Shown: positions 34,526 through 46,436, numbered from the stretch's first letter. The stretch: DNA of 64,000 bases from Actinostola sp. cb2023 (GCA_033675265.1 JAUJYZ010001207.1:83501-147500); one strand, 5' to 3'. Made by a program: numbers and translations. The notes: generated by a model not told the origin, from the letters alone.

Positions 34526-34633
34526 GTAGGTAATTAAATGAGCACGTTTGCAACTGTAACTTCCGGTATAAAATGACGCTCTCCAGGGGTACAACAATAC
34601 ATTTGTTTAGGGAATGTTTCTTTATTATGCAAA

Positions 34634-34707
<74 letters not shown>
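34634..34707. repeat. 74-base poly-G run
   Basis: An uninterrupted G tract about 110 bp after exon 4, followed by AGGGG. A matching stretch of poly-C runs lies at 35010-35066. Tracts of this type are often length-variable or assembly-affected; they can also form quadruplexes. Confidence 0.9.
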
Positions 34708-34708
<1 letters not shown>

Positions 34709-35588
34709 GGGGTGAAGATTTCATGTGACCAACATTATTATTTTTTTCAGAGCCCTCTCCAATGCGTTTGTATAATTTCAGGGCACCCCTCAAGGACATT
34801 TCAAATTTTTCGACAAACGAAACAAAATATGTAAAGCTAGAACACTATTAATTAAAAGTAGCGATTCCTTTCCAAAGGGTTCTATTACAGGAGTTGTAAT
34901 TAGTTGTTGAGCACTGGTTCATAACAGCAACCCCAAAATTTCAAAGCGCCCCCCTCCCCCTTTTGTATATGATTTTGTTTTCAGATCCCCCCCTTTTGTA
35001 CTGAAATATGTTTTTGGAGCCCCCCCCCCTCAATATCTTCCCCCCCCCCCCCCCCCCCCCCCCCCTGGCATTAAAAAAATGAACATTCACTTAAACAATC
35101 TTTGTTATAAAATAACATATATATAACGCGCGCTCTGATTGGCTAAAAAGCTATGTGATATAAGAGCACATAAACATGGTTCATGACCTTGAACGACCTT
35201 GAAGCGATGCAGTGGATTTGATCGACCACAAAAGTATTTTTTTCTGTTGTCAAACATGTTTTATTTACTAAACGAAAGCCATAGAATTACAGTTTTACTT
35301 GTTTAGTTAAGTTCAAGTTCTATGTAGATGTGATTTTGATGATTTTAAATCGAAAATTAATTTTGCAAGAATTCAAACACGGCAAGAAACAAACTCTACG
35401 AATTTTCCAATTATTTTTGTCCACAATAACGAAGAAAACTAAATATAACGGCTCAGTGTTCTCAATCACATACTAACCATTTTGTAAGTTATATAGCTAA
35501 ACATATTTTCTCAAGTGTACGGCTGAAAATATCAAGAAAAGATAGCCGTATTTATACTGACAAAAGAGTGAAAACAGAGCGATTCTTG

Positions 35589-37734
35589 CACAGGTAGCCC
35601 AACCAAGCTCAGTATCAGTGGCGTAAATACAGTAAATGTATAGGCTTTCTTGTTCTGGTGTACTTGAATAAATATTAATACTTCCAACCCATTAGACATA
35701 ACAACACAGTTTTGTGGAGTAATGGGGAATGGGAATTAGGTCTCCATCTGCTGCAGCAGATCCATGCTCACGCATAATTGGCATACTGGTCAGTGCATGA
35801 CAAAGAGAGGTGATAATCCTCTCTCCAGTGATATCCCTCGGGTCGCCGGGGTGTAACTCACATACTACCCCTACCGATGATAATCCCCTGGGTCGCTGAG
35901 GGGTGTAACTCACATACAACCCCTACTGAGGGTGATAAGGGTGTAACTCACATACAACCCCTTCATTGATAATAAACCATAAGTCTATGGGGCAAAAGTA
36001 ACCAGTATGGGAGCAACTAATCCCCAACCCGTGCTTTTATTAAAACATACTAAGATAAAGCTCTGCTACATCATTGAGCATGAAGTTAAAAATATAGTTG
36101 ACATTGTCCATCTCCTACCATTGCTGAGATTGTCAGAGTTCATGATGTCCATATATGCAACCGCTATTGGCTGCTTATAACTGTAACTATCTTGTGCCTT
36201 ATTACTAATTGTGCCATATGCTACTAGAACAAAAGGGGAGGGTGGGAGGGAATTATGTGTATATCGATAGCTGTTTTGATCGGAATGAATGACTGCAATC
36301 GACAACGCAAACATGCCACAGCATGGACTGACAGCCTGGCATGCTGTGACATGATTGGCTGGTGCAATTAAACCATGCCAGGACATGTGATACCATAAGT
36401 GACCCTTGTACCCTTGTAATTGTCCTAATAGTATATTGCATTACAGTGTTTACTTTGAACAAAGCCTGCTTTGTTGCTGGTCAATTATTAGTTTACATTC
36501 CATTGAATCTAATATGCGTCCATTTAATTAAAGCTAATGGTTGTATTATTAACTTTAATTTATATGAATATAAATTGGCTAATAAAAAATCGTTTGTCTT
36601 TATTCGACTCGTACTTGTTCCTTGTGTTGTCCTTTACCTCTGTAGGAATTTCTAGGCCATTCCGCTTGAAATTGAGAGAGTTACGGCGGTTTTTAAAAAA
36701 ATTCCCTACCAGTAAGAAAATATAGAAGGTAGGTCACTCATGGTCGCCAGCGAACTCACATGGTCCCACTCAAATGCTCGTAAATCTCTCGAAACTAGAC
36801 ATAATGCCAAATTTCTTTCGGTAAACTGTAGTCCAATACAAGTCCGATAAATCACACTGCCATTCCCTTCTCTTACTCATCGCTATCTGCATCCAAGAGC
36901 AAGGTTCAGTTTTGTGACTTTCATCAGCAACATGAACCTCTGTACCTTCAAGTCTGACACGGATTTTGAACGGCCGTACAAAAAATGCAAACACCGGGGA
37001 GGGACAGAGGTACATTTGACACTTGAATACAATTTCCGTACCCTCCCGTGAGGATTGCAACCATATCTTGTCAAAGATTATAACAAAATCTTTTCTTCGA
37101 ATTCGTGTTGATTTTCAATACCCCATTTGGAATTTGCTCCAAAGGCCTTTTCCTTGAAATCAGAAGAATTAATTTGACTGAAGAAATACTGTAATCTATG
37201 ATAGAACGAAATTTTATTCAAGTGTCAACTTGATTAGATTCTTATATACTGCACGTTCGTATTTTGAACGAGCTTCACGCTCCTGGACGACACGTGTTGA
37301 AATAAACTATTGTATTGTATTGTACCTCTGTCCCTCCCCGGTGTGTGCATTTTTTTGTACGGCCGTTCAAAACCGTGTCAGACTTGAAGGTACAGAGGTT
37401 CATGTTGCTGATGAAAGTCACAAAAACCTTGCTCTTGGATGCAGATAGCGATGAGTAAGAGAAGGGAATGGCAGTGTGATAAATCGGACTTGTATTGGAC
37501 TACAGTTTACCGAAAGAAATTTGGCGTTATGTCTAGTTTTAAACCGCCGTAACTCTCTCAATTTCAAGCGGAATGGCCTAGAAATTCCTACAGAGGTAAA
37601 GAACAACACAAGGAACAAGTACGAGTCGAATAAAGGCAAACGATTTTTTATTTATTTATTCAAGTACACCAGAACAAGAAAGCCTATATATTTACTGTAT
37701 TTACGCCACTGATACTGAGCTCGGGCTACCTGTG
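35589..37734. mobile_element. 2146-bp transposon of the CACAGGYAGCCC family
   Basis: The left end CACAGGTAGCCCAACC is mirrored by GGGCTACCTGTG at 37723-37734. The flanks are ATTCTTG (35582-35588) and ATTCTTT (37735-37741), a 7-bp duplication with one mismatch. The ends match the 16890-18937 element (CACAGGCAGCCCAACC), and the target length agrees. The inverted repeats are long: 35589-35667 plus 36579-37012 against 37322-37734. The left arm is itself interrupted by a further insertion of about 910 bp (35668-36578). No transposase is seen. Confidence 0.85.
35668..36578. mobile_element. Secondary insertion of about 910 bp in the left arm of the CACAGG element
   Basis: The right arm reads continuously from the AATAAA block into the GTGTACTTG block (37630-37670), whereas the left arm is broken between GAATAAAT and AATAAAAAATCG by this segment. 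It contains three CTCACATACAACCCCT-type repeats (35857-35960). Its exact ends are uncertain by a few bases. Confidence 0.65.
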
Positions 37735-38218
37735 ATTCTTTGACGACTCTTCGTCATTGATCGTGATTCGGCTCAGCTTTTCTCACTTTTCTTCGTGTTT
37801 CGTGTTCACAGAATACAAAAACAAAGTGTAACAAGCATTCTTCTGTAATTTTCTGACAGAAAATAGCATTCTTCAAAACGTTTTTCGTGTCAAAACTGAC
37901 CAAACGGGGAAACGGCACACTGATGAAAGTTGTCGAGTCGCTTGCCATTTTGATTTCTTTCGTGAGATTTGATTGGATGATGGGCGATTTCTGACGCTTT
38001 TCAGGAGAATTGAAAATTTGATCAGTAAAACCTCGCGTAAATAAAGGATTTTTACGAAAGAAATCCTTGCAGTTATTTTATAAAAGCTTTATAAAATGGT
38101 TTTCCATGTTTTGTGCTCTTATATCAACACGCGGGATGTTGGGAGAACACGAGAAAAGCTTTAAAATCACGAGCCTCCTTTTATAAAGCTTAATTATCGT
38201 ATATTCATGTTAACTACC

Positions 38219-38395
38219 GTAATAGAAGATGACTCTCCGTGCTTCTATACAAAAATAATGCACGCTGAGGTCTTGAAAGCTGCTACTGGATGCACGAGTG
38301 GAACGCGAGTGCATTCAGCAGCTTTCAAGACCTCAGAAGCTCAAAAGTGCATTCTTTTAGCATAGAAGCACGGAGAGTCATCTTCTATTCGCTTT
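38219..38395. repeat. Foldback element, AGATGACTCTCCGTGCTTCT arms
   Basis: AATAGAAGATGACTCTCCGT at the left and ACGGAGAGTCATCTTCTATT at the right form the base. The inner arms pair through GAGGTCTTGAAAGCTGCT. Confidence 0.85.
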
Positions 38396-38429
38396 ATAAT
38401 ATATAACTAGTTTATTTATACAGGATTTC

Positions 38430-38525
38430 TGCTTTGTTTTTACTGCTCCGTGCTTCTATAGCATAATAATGCACGCTCAGCAACCAATCAAATCGCGCGT
38501 TCTTGGGAAGTACACGCAGTTTCTA
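38430..38525 (+). repeat. Dispersed repeat copy (partner 49476-49572)
   Basis: TTTTACTGCTCCGTGCTTCTAT, ATAATGCACGCTCAGCAACC, AATCAAATCGCGCGTTCTTG occur here and, with a few changes, at 49485-49560 in the same order and orientation. Confidence 0.75.
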
Positions 38526-38666
38526 TTATAATATATTCATGTTCATGTAGCGATATTTATTGTTAATTGATCCGTGTAACAATTCCCAACTGATGTGTAA
38601 TAAACAATTTTATTAATCTACTATTACGTAATTTTACCTTAAAAGGTCAAGAGAACTCGAAAAATA

Positions 38667-38995
38667 TGGAGCCGTATTACCATAGTTCTAAAGCCATATT
38701 ACCATAGTTCTAAAAGCCGTATTACCATAGTTCTAAAAGCCGTATTACCATAGTTATAAAAGCCGTATTACCATAGTTCTAAAACCCGTATCAGACCATA
38801 GTTCTAAAAGCCGTATTACCATAGTTCTAAAACCCGTATTATACCATAGTTCTAAAAGCCATATTACCATAGTTCTAAAAGCCATATTACCATAGTTCTA
38901 AAAGCCATATTACCATAGTTCTAAAAGCCGTATTACCATAGTTATAAAACCCGTATTATACCATAGTTCTAAAAGCCGTATTACCATTTTCTAAA
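38667..38995 (+). repeat. 23-bp tandem repeat, about 13-14 copies
   Basis: Unit AAAGCCGTATTACCATAGTTCT with variants AACCCGTATTATACCATAG. Period 23-25 bp. Confidence 0.92.
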
Positions 38996-39087
38996 ACCGA
39001 GCGCGCGGACCTTGGAAAGGTTTTGAAATAATTATTAGATAAATTTACTCAAAAACGGAAAAAATTGTTTTCGCTCAAAGTAGTATA

Positions 39088-39230
39088 ATATAATAAATAA
39101 CTTATTTGGGATTTTTCCCGTAATACTCGTTACTCGCATTTTTCCTCATCCCCTTCGGCACTCGGAAAAATACATTCGCAACTCGTAAAATATCAGCCCG
39201 TATTACCCCAAATAAGATATAAATATTCAC
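39088..39230. mobile_element. Small MITE with AACTTATTTGGG ends
   Basis: ATAACTTATTTGGG at the left and CCCAAATAAGATAT at the right are inverted. The inside has CGTAATACTCG and CAACTCGTAAAATATC as a second inverted pair. Confidence 0.55.
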
Positions 39231-40399
39231 GAAATAGATTTTGTTTAACCTTTTCGGTATACAATAAGTTTTGAGCTTTAACGCCGGGTATAACTTCCTT
39301 AATCCAATTAAATTGAATATTCGCAATATGACAGTACATGTGACGCTAACAGTTCTCAGATATCGTTATTCAATTCAAATATATTAATTTTTGTGAAAAT
39401 TGAAATTCCCGTCATGTTGTGCTACTGCGCATGCGTTAACAAAGTAAAATAACATTGAAGTCTGATGCATTTGTCAGGTGGTAGCTCATTTTAAGGATTT
39501 TTTGTCGGAGATCTACTCGTTTCTAAAGTTTAAACGTAATGGAAGTTTACACATTTTTAAAGACAATAAACACTTCTTCCCCTGAGTATATGTTTGGCCG
39601 CTGTTATTTCTTTTGATGTCGATATATTTTGCTTTGAAATGCGACTGTGGTGTTTGGAGTTGGATGTTCAGCGTTGATTATTTCCACAATCAGAGGTATG
39701 CACAACTCAAGTATTCTACAGCAGTGGATGAACGTCAGGAAAGTGTGATACGATTTCGAGCTATAGTCCGGTGAATACGTATAGAAGTGTTCAATTTAGG
39801 TCGAACTTCAACGAGATATTGCATGAAATGTTTACCGACCCCCAAGTTGGAGATACTTACCACAGTATTCATTCCTTTATATAATTTCAGTTTTTATAGA
39901 GAATGGGGCTTCAAAAAATGCCTTACTGTCAGATTAATTAGATTCTTCTCACCCTATACTCGGTGTAATGGTGGAATTATTGTTTTGTGTTGCTTCTCGA
40001 AGCCATGGTTCTCTTATATTTTCGTCTATTTCCTTATTCTAAGTCTTTGAAAGTATAAATGACAGGATAAACTTTACAGAAAAATTAGTTGTTAAGAAAA
40101 TTAAAACTTGTTTCCACTGTTTTGCATTGCAGAATTATTGCTTACAAGTTACTTCAAGAACTTCAAGCGTTCAAGTCAAATTATCTTTCGATTTCTACCT
40201 TCCCCAAGCTGCTTACTGTTACTGAGGCGAAGATTATTCAATAGTCATGCCATTCATCACAATAAATGACTTAAAAAAATGGCCTAGCTCCTGCTCTGAA
40301 TGTTCAAAGTGCATGTATACTTCGAAGACAGCAGCCATTGTCAGTTTAGCTTGTCATGTCTGGATCTCCGTCACCTTACATTATACACTCATATATAGA
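39231..40399. other. No supported gene
   Basis: AT-rich intron 4 sequence; open frames are short and unlike known proteins. Confidence 0.5.
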
Positions 40400-40712
40400 G
40401 GATATTACATGGGCGCGCGGAGATACGAATTTTATCTTCGAGTGTTGATAATATCTCTCACGAGTGAGCCCAGCGAACGAGTGAGAGATATTCAACACGA
40501 GAAGATAAAATTCGTACCTCCAAGCGACCATGTAATATTCTGTTTATTATATAATTATCGATGAAACATTTTTTTTTGTTTTGAAATAATTTTTACTTTA
40601 CGATATGATATCTTCACATGTGAGGATAACATGTTATCTTCACGTGTGAAGATATCAATTTTTCGAAGTAGAGAAATTTAGATATTTCATCGATAATTAT
40701 ATAATAAATTCA
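40400..40712. repeat. Compound foldback: two nested palindromes
   Basis: The first hairpin (40400-40535) pairs ACGAATTTTATCTTCGAGTG with its complement around a CGAGTGAG loop. An outer pair TATATAATTATCGATGAAA (40547-40565) and its complement (about 40684-40702) encloses a further GATATCTTCACATGTGA hairpin. Confidence 0.8.
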
Positions 40713-41273
40713 TATAGGCAAGTTAATACATAAATATATGAGATAGAACTTCGCCATCTTCTTTGTTATTCCTGGTATTTAAATTAGCGCGGGATAGCGC
40801 GGGATCTATGCGCGTGTCAGAGGGTCTTTGTGTTACTGTTGGTATTTCACGCATGCGCAGACAAAATGCCCATATGCTTACGCTGCGTTTTAAGTATTGT
40901 TATATGAGGCACTTGATTGAGAAGGTTGTATCACACGTGCGAATTATATTTATATTTACCTTGTTAACATTTGCCGGTGAGAAAAACTGACAAGAATAGG
41001 ATGCTAAAATTAGTTTCGTCCATCAGTCTCTGATCTATTTTTAATCTAGAATAAATTTTGGGATATCTTTATAATTAACTGATTTCTTTATAGGAAGAAC
41101 ACCTTATAATTTAAAATAGCGCCGACAGAACCTGTACTAATTATTAATAACGGCCAGTATTGTTGCCGACCTGGACGGCACTATTGTGTGTGGTCACTGA
41201 ACAGTTCTGTAAAATGGTCTATTCGCTATCATATTGTTCATAGAATTAACGGCTTTCAATTTATATACTGTAG

Positions 41274-41387
41274 TGGTTGGGTGATCTCGTCACTATTAAA
41301 TGGTGGGACGATATATGGTTATATCAAGGGGGTGCTGACTTCCTGAAATACCTTGTCCTTGACGATATTCACAAAAACTGGAAAGCG
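41274..41387 (+). CDS. M1 aminopeptidase-like protein, exon 5 (third zinc ligand replaced)
   Basis: The exon follows TATACTGTAG and ends at GTGAGT, phase 0 at both ends. It encodes WLGDLVTIKWWDDIWLYQGG and ADFLKYLVLDDIHKNWKA. The block aligns with the M1 segment WFGxLVTxxWWxDxWLNEGFA, in which the Glu of NEGFA, 19 residues after the HExxH motif, is the third zinc ligand. Here the codon at 41325-41327 is CAA (Gln), and NEGFA is replaced by YQGGA. Everything else in the block is conserved, and the exon has no stops or indels. Gln at this site would be expected to weaken zinc binding. A single base change from GAA could give it, so a sequencing error must be excluded. Confidence 0.92.
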
Positions 41388-41520
41388 GTGAGTAGTATAC
41401 ATTATATTATTATTATAATTTATTATTATTATTATTATTATAATTTATAATTATTATAATTTATAATTATTATTATTATATATTTTTATAATTTATTATT
41501 ATTTATTTTGAATTGCGAGT
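41388..41520. repeat. AT-rich ATT/AATTTATAATT tract
   Basis: Short tandem ATT and TTATAATTTATAA repeats at the start of intron 5. Confidence 0.7.
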
Positions 41521-41764
41521 AGTATATAATGCGTATTTGATATTTACCGGAATTGACATGTAGTTGTCCCTCAGCATTCAATGATTTCTGCGAAATATAA
41601 TAATTTAATATTTAATATTTATATTGCGCTCACACGCGCATTACAAGATATCACACAAATAATAATAATATTATACAAATTCAGGAGCCCATAAGTAGGA
41701 GCACCCATGTAGCATTAATATCCTTCACGGCGTTTGAACAAGTTTGGCTATTTTTAGAACACGA

Positions 41765-42245
41765 AATTAACGAGTTGCGGCAAATAAAACGAGTTGCAAC
41801 AAATAAAACGAGTTGCAGCAAATAAAACGAATTGCTGCAAATATTTAGCAATTATTGGACGAGGTTGAGCAAAATATCGTGATTTGTTGTTGGCGAGCAG
41901 AATAATTATTTGCCGATGCAGAATGCAGAGGCAAATAATTATATGCGAGCCACTGACAAAATCACGATATTTTGCAAAAAACGAGTTCAATAATTGTTTT
42001 ATCATTCACGTTATTTTCCCTCACATAAAGCAACAATTTGGAAAAATCGAGCTGCCATTGTCGAGGAGAACGAAAACACTTATTCGTAGGAAGTTATCTG
42101 CAGTGACGTAGTCGTCTCTCGACCAATGAAAATCCCGGAGAAAATAATGTGAATGATAAAACGAGTTGCTACAAATATAACGAGTTGCTGCAAATAAAAG
42201 TTGCTACAAATATAACGAGTTGAATTGCTGCAAATAAAACCGGAA
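41765..42245. repeat. GAGTTGCNNCAAATAAAAC repeats around a foldback
   Basis: Three units of ACGAGTTGCAACAAATAAA lie at 41768-41840 and four at 42155-42240. Between them, AAAATATCGTGATTTGTTGT and its complement (41868-41982) form a hairpin containing GCAAATAATTAT palindromes. Confidence 0.75.
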
Positions 42246-43282
42246 GTGCACAGTGATTGGTCAATTTTTTGTGGAAATCCACTAGTCTAATATGTCTGAC
42301 TAAATAGCACCATCCCCTTCCCCTAAAGACGCGTTAGGAGCAAAACTTTAGTCAATGTGAGCCCGTGAACATTTCAATCAGCGGCTGTCGTTTAATTTTC
42401 TTTTGCAAACTATTCTCACTGCATAATTAAGTAGCTCATCGCACACAATTGCCCAAGAAATTGTGTCATGATCGTGGTTTTGGTTAAATGGCAAATATAA
42501 AACACTCCAATAATTTATAAACATTTTGTAAAATAATCCTGTATTTATTTTCCCCAAAAACCGTGTTTATATATTTTTTCGAAGCAGTTTTCGCAAAATC
42601 CCGCGAGAAATTTTAAATTCGGGCCCAGGCCCCAATCGGCCAATTCTCTTGAATTCTCAGCCTTTTTCAGTCCGTCAAACTTGAACTTAATCGATCATCT
42701 AAGGGAGTCTGGGACCAGAAAACTTGGTTTCCCTGTGGAACAGAGGCTTGGGTACTAAAGTTTTCAAAATGGCTACCAGAATTACTGTTTTTGTCGAGGA
42801 AAAGCTTGGCGAATTATCGGCATTTGCCTCGAGTCACAGCACTACGGACAAATGTCAACAACTCCAAAAGGTGGTTCTTGGAATTGTATAAACACAAGAA
42901 CAAGTTGTGGATTAGAAAGACCAATATAAATACAAGAAATCCCCGATGTACACAAGAGACGATTTACTTCGTACGCTGACATTTACCGTACATCGGGAGG
43001 CCATTTTAGCACGAGTTCAAATGAGAAAAGCTGGTTGATAAACACTACTTGTTGTGAAAATAAATGTAAGTCAAGAAACCTTATTCATTGAACTTTTATT
43101 TCCAGATGTACAAATGTTTCCTAAGTGTTTCGTATTTACAGCATGTCTCTACAAACCTGAGGACTTTACCGAATTTACTGTAAATTTGCCTGACCGGGAG
43201 GTCAAAATTCGACACGGTAGACTGAAAACTAGATGCTAATTAGATAATATCCCGGATATGACATCGAATTGTGTGCGATGTC
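42246..43282. other. No supported gene
   Basis: Intron 5 sequence without a recognised gene; short open frames at 42791 and 43054 are unremarkable. Confidence 0.45.
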
Positions 43283-43560
43283 GTCAGTATAAATACCCGT
43301 CCCACCTTAAAGTCGTCACTTCAACGGTATTCCGGGACGGCAGCAAGATTTTGGCCTTTTTCCTGTTGAACCGCCACCAGCATTACTCATGGCCGACCAA
43401 CCTGTTCTTCCTTGCGCTCCCGACGCTGCTCCAGCGCAGCAACAAGAACAACAAGAGCCACAGCTTTTCAAGAACCAGCAGAGGACCCAGGTCCAGTTCT
43501 AGTGCCGGCGCCAGAACCGGCAGAGCTCGAGTAAGCATAGACTTGCTACAAGTCGTTCAC
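43283..43560 (+). promoter_or_regulatory. TATA-type leader with MADQPVLP frame, second retroelement 5' end
   Basis: GTCAGTATAAATACCCGTC is followed about 100 bp later by ATG at 43388 opening MADQPVLPCAPDAAPAQQQE. A one-base slip would continue it as a Pro/Glu-rich gag-like tail (EPAEDPGPVLVPAPEPAELE). The same arrangement at 28750-28985 suggests a shared family. No body follows. Confidence 0.4.
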
Positions 43561-44689
43561 TCTCATTTTCTCCCTGCCTATAGAAAGAGAACTTGGCGAG
43601 CGCGAAGCGCGAGAATTTACGAGCGACGGAGTCGCGAGTGCGCGACTTGTTTCCCTTGCAGGGATTCGATTTCCGTTTAACGCCAAAAATGTCGACAATT
43701 TGACGTAATCACTTTTGGGGGCGGAGACAAATCAAAATATGAATAATTATATAGGGCGGCTTTTCATTATTTTTATTCTGTTCTAAGCTATTTACATACT
43801 TGATTGACATCTCTTCACCAAGGCGTTCTGATTGGCTGTTTGATATAATGTATTCACCGACTGAAAAATCCGTCGGTAAAAATGGCGCGAAGCTGAGATG
43901 AAAAGTCCTCAGTCCCGCCAGTAAAAAAACAAAAAAGGGCTGAGGAATTTTAGAAAGTCTAGAGTAAGCATTGTCAAATGGAGTAGCAAACGGGTTAATT
44001 TGTTGGAAGTTACGATAGTCTTTCGTGTTACGGGTAATTGAGCTTTATCAATGTCTACTATCAGTATCTTGTGGTATGTTTGCCTTTCCTTCGGTTCCCT
44101 CGTGTATTTCAGTATGGGGTGCGGTTTTCCATAGCCCTATTGTGGTTTAATTACCTTATACGGCCTTCCTTTCTTTATTATCCAAGCGTCGTTCATTAAC
44201 CTAATTGTAGTTCTAGTGTTTATTATAAGCACATATGCAAATTTTTTTTGTTTAAATTCGTTTTAAAATTGTATCTGTAATTATTATTATTATCAACGGC
44301 TAAGTAAGAGTTAGTTACCGAGAACGGACTAGGCAATAAGCTATATACAGCTTTTAAGAACACGAGGGCGCACTATAATAGGGCATCGCTCCGCCCTCAA
44401 TTTTTTGAATGATAATGAGTTTGAATATGGCGGACAATGGTTGAACATTGCTGAACAACGGGGTAAAATAATTTTCTTAATAAAGTCACATTTCAACAGC
44501 AAAGTCAATGAAGAAATTGTAAATTTACGTCTAGAACAGTTATAATAGACGGACGTGTCAATGTATGTAATATAATTTCAGTTCAGTTTCCATTGAATAG
44601 TCTGGATCGAAGAATACGCAATCATATCTTTTAAAAGCATCATATACATGAAGCAATATGAAGGTATGTAATATAACCCGGCCATACAA
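43561..44689. other. No supported gene
   Basis: The start contains GC-rich palindromic words (GCGCGAAGCGCGAG). The rest is AT-rich. Confidence 0.4.
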
Positions 44690-44860
44690 ATCGATAATTC
44701 CGATAATCGATAATAATCAATAACAATCGATAATAATCGATACTAATCAATCGATTAATATTGGAAATCGATGAAAATCGATCACGTAAAATGTGTGAGT
44801 ATCGATTTTCATCGATTTTCATCGATTACTATCGATAATTATCGATTTTCATTGGATCGA
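44690..44860. repeat. ATCGAT-rich clustered palindromes
   Basis: More than a dozen ATCGAT or ATCGATAAT words occur in 170 bp, with the orientation bias switching from AATCGATAATAAT on the left to ATCGATTTTCATCG on the right. The whole block is therefore roughly an inverted repeat. Confidence 0.7.
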
Positions 44861-45568
44861 ATGTATTGATGGAAATAGCAATTAGAATACACATGTCACC
44901 ATTCGAACCACCAGACAACACGATTCACCGTTCAACTTCCGGTCTCACCATTCGAACGAATGGTACTATTGGTTATACTGGACTCTCTTTCCTCCGCTGT
45001 CGGAGCGGATAGAAAGTGAGTCCGGACTGGACTACGAGCTACCAAGCTGGACTTCACTGAGCCTTTCGTGACTTTGTTTGACTTGAACTTTTTCAATAAA
45101 CTGTGTAAACTTCACAGGAAAATCATTGTAAAAGTATTTTTATCGAAAATGAAATGCTTCTTTAAGTTAGTGTTTACAGTGACAGCCAATGAAAACATTC
45201 GCACGCTTTGTCTCATGAATATTTATAAATCATGAATATTGATAAGGTTTGTGTATATTACAGCTTTGTTACGTCACGCGTAACCAGTAAATCGGAACAT
45301 TCAAATGAAGACGTCGTTTGAAGTCTAGACTCGAGTCTCGAACATTCAGATAGAACAATCAAATCTCCGCTAAATATTCCAAATTGCACGAGACAAACCA
45401 TATGATTTCCTATACATAGAGTAAATAGAAAGAATGAAAAAGGTGCGCGAGGAATAGAAAATGAAATATTAACGTAAGAATTGAAAATAATAAATAGAAA
45501 GGTAGCCAATGCGCGATGAACTATAAAAATAGAATACCATTGAGTAAACAAATCAATTAATGATAGAA

Positions 45569-45740
45569 TGAATGAATGAATGAATGAAGGAATGGATGGA
45601 TGAACGAATGAATGAACGAATGGATGGATGAACGAATGAATAAATGAATGAACGAAATGATGAACGAATGAATGAATGAATAAATGAACTAATGAATGAA
45701 CGAAAGAATGAGTAAATGAATGGATGGATGAATAAAAAAG
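45569..45740 (+). repeat. (GAAT)n/(GGAT)n tetranucleotide microsatellite
   Basis: GAATGAATGAATGAAT-type repeats with GAAC and GGAT variants. Confidence 0.93.
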
Positions 45741-46436
45741 AAATAAATAGACTGCACAATTATTGCTTGTTAATTAGTGGCATGTAGATGGATGGCAAAA
45801 TCCTTGCACTGTCTCTGTTAGTGATTGTGACTGGCAATGTGCCAAGACTCCAACCACTTTCTTTGATGCCATCTACTCTCTCAGTTTGGGGTAGGGTTGG
45901 CGATATGGCACCACCCCACTTAGTTCTCCGTAGAGCCTTCTAAGCCCCGCCTCTGCCATGACCAGCGATTTTTAAATATTTGGATTAGGGATCTGTCCGC
46001 GGACTTGCCCAGATACGTACTGGTCATTTTCAAGCATCGTTCGGTGATAAAGGAGGCTACATATCAAACTTATTGCCCATAAATTTGAACATTTGCTCTA
46101 GTCAGCGTCCAGTAATCTCGCACAGTCGTAGATAAAGCGGCAATCGAATAAAACTTCACTTTGTTGGTCACAGCGATCGCTTCGACGAGTAGAGAGCAAC
46201 GCTACGTGTATTGTTCGAATAATCTCCATTTGAACCATCAAACCGCTTCTCCAAATGCCTCCACCGACACACAAAAGACCATCAACAATAGCAGGAAATA
46301 CCTATAGTCTTTCGAAGTTTGCCCCATTGAAATGAATCGTAACTATACGTGAATCGTATACCAAAATAACGGAAATTTATCGCTGAATTCGATTTTCATG
46401 GTAAAAAAGTGTTTGGAGCAAGCGTATTAGAGTTTA

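Larger units (their letters stand above)
35106..38083 (-). mobile_element. 1-kb repeat copy in intron 4, split by the CACAGG element
   Basis: The parts 35106-35588 and 37735-38083 match the 32711-33738 copy in inverted orientation. The copy lacks a counterpart of about 33045-33250 and is interrupted by the 2146-bp insertion listed next. Inner end: TATAACGCGCGCTCTGATTGG. Confidence 0.8.

Noticed and set aside
34494..34799. Minus-strand poly-proline frame
   Set aside because: It is the 74-base poly-G run read on the opposite strand.
45553..45759. Minus-strand frame rich in Ser, Phe, Ile and His
   Set aside because: It is the GAAT tetranucleotide repeat in translation.
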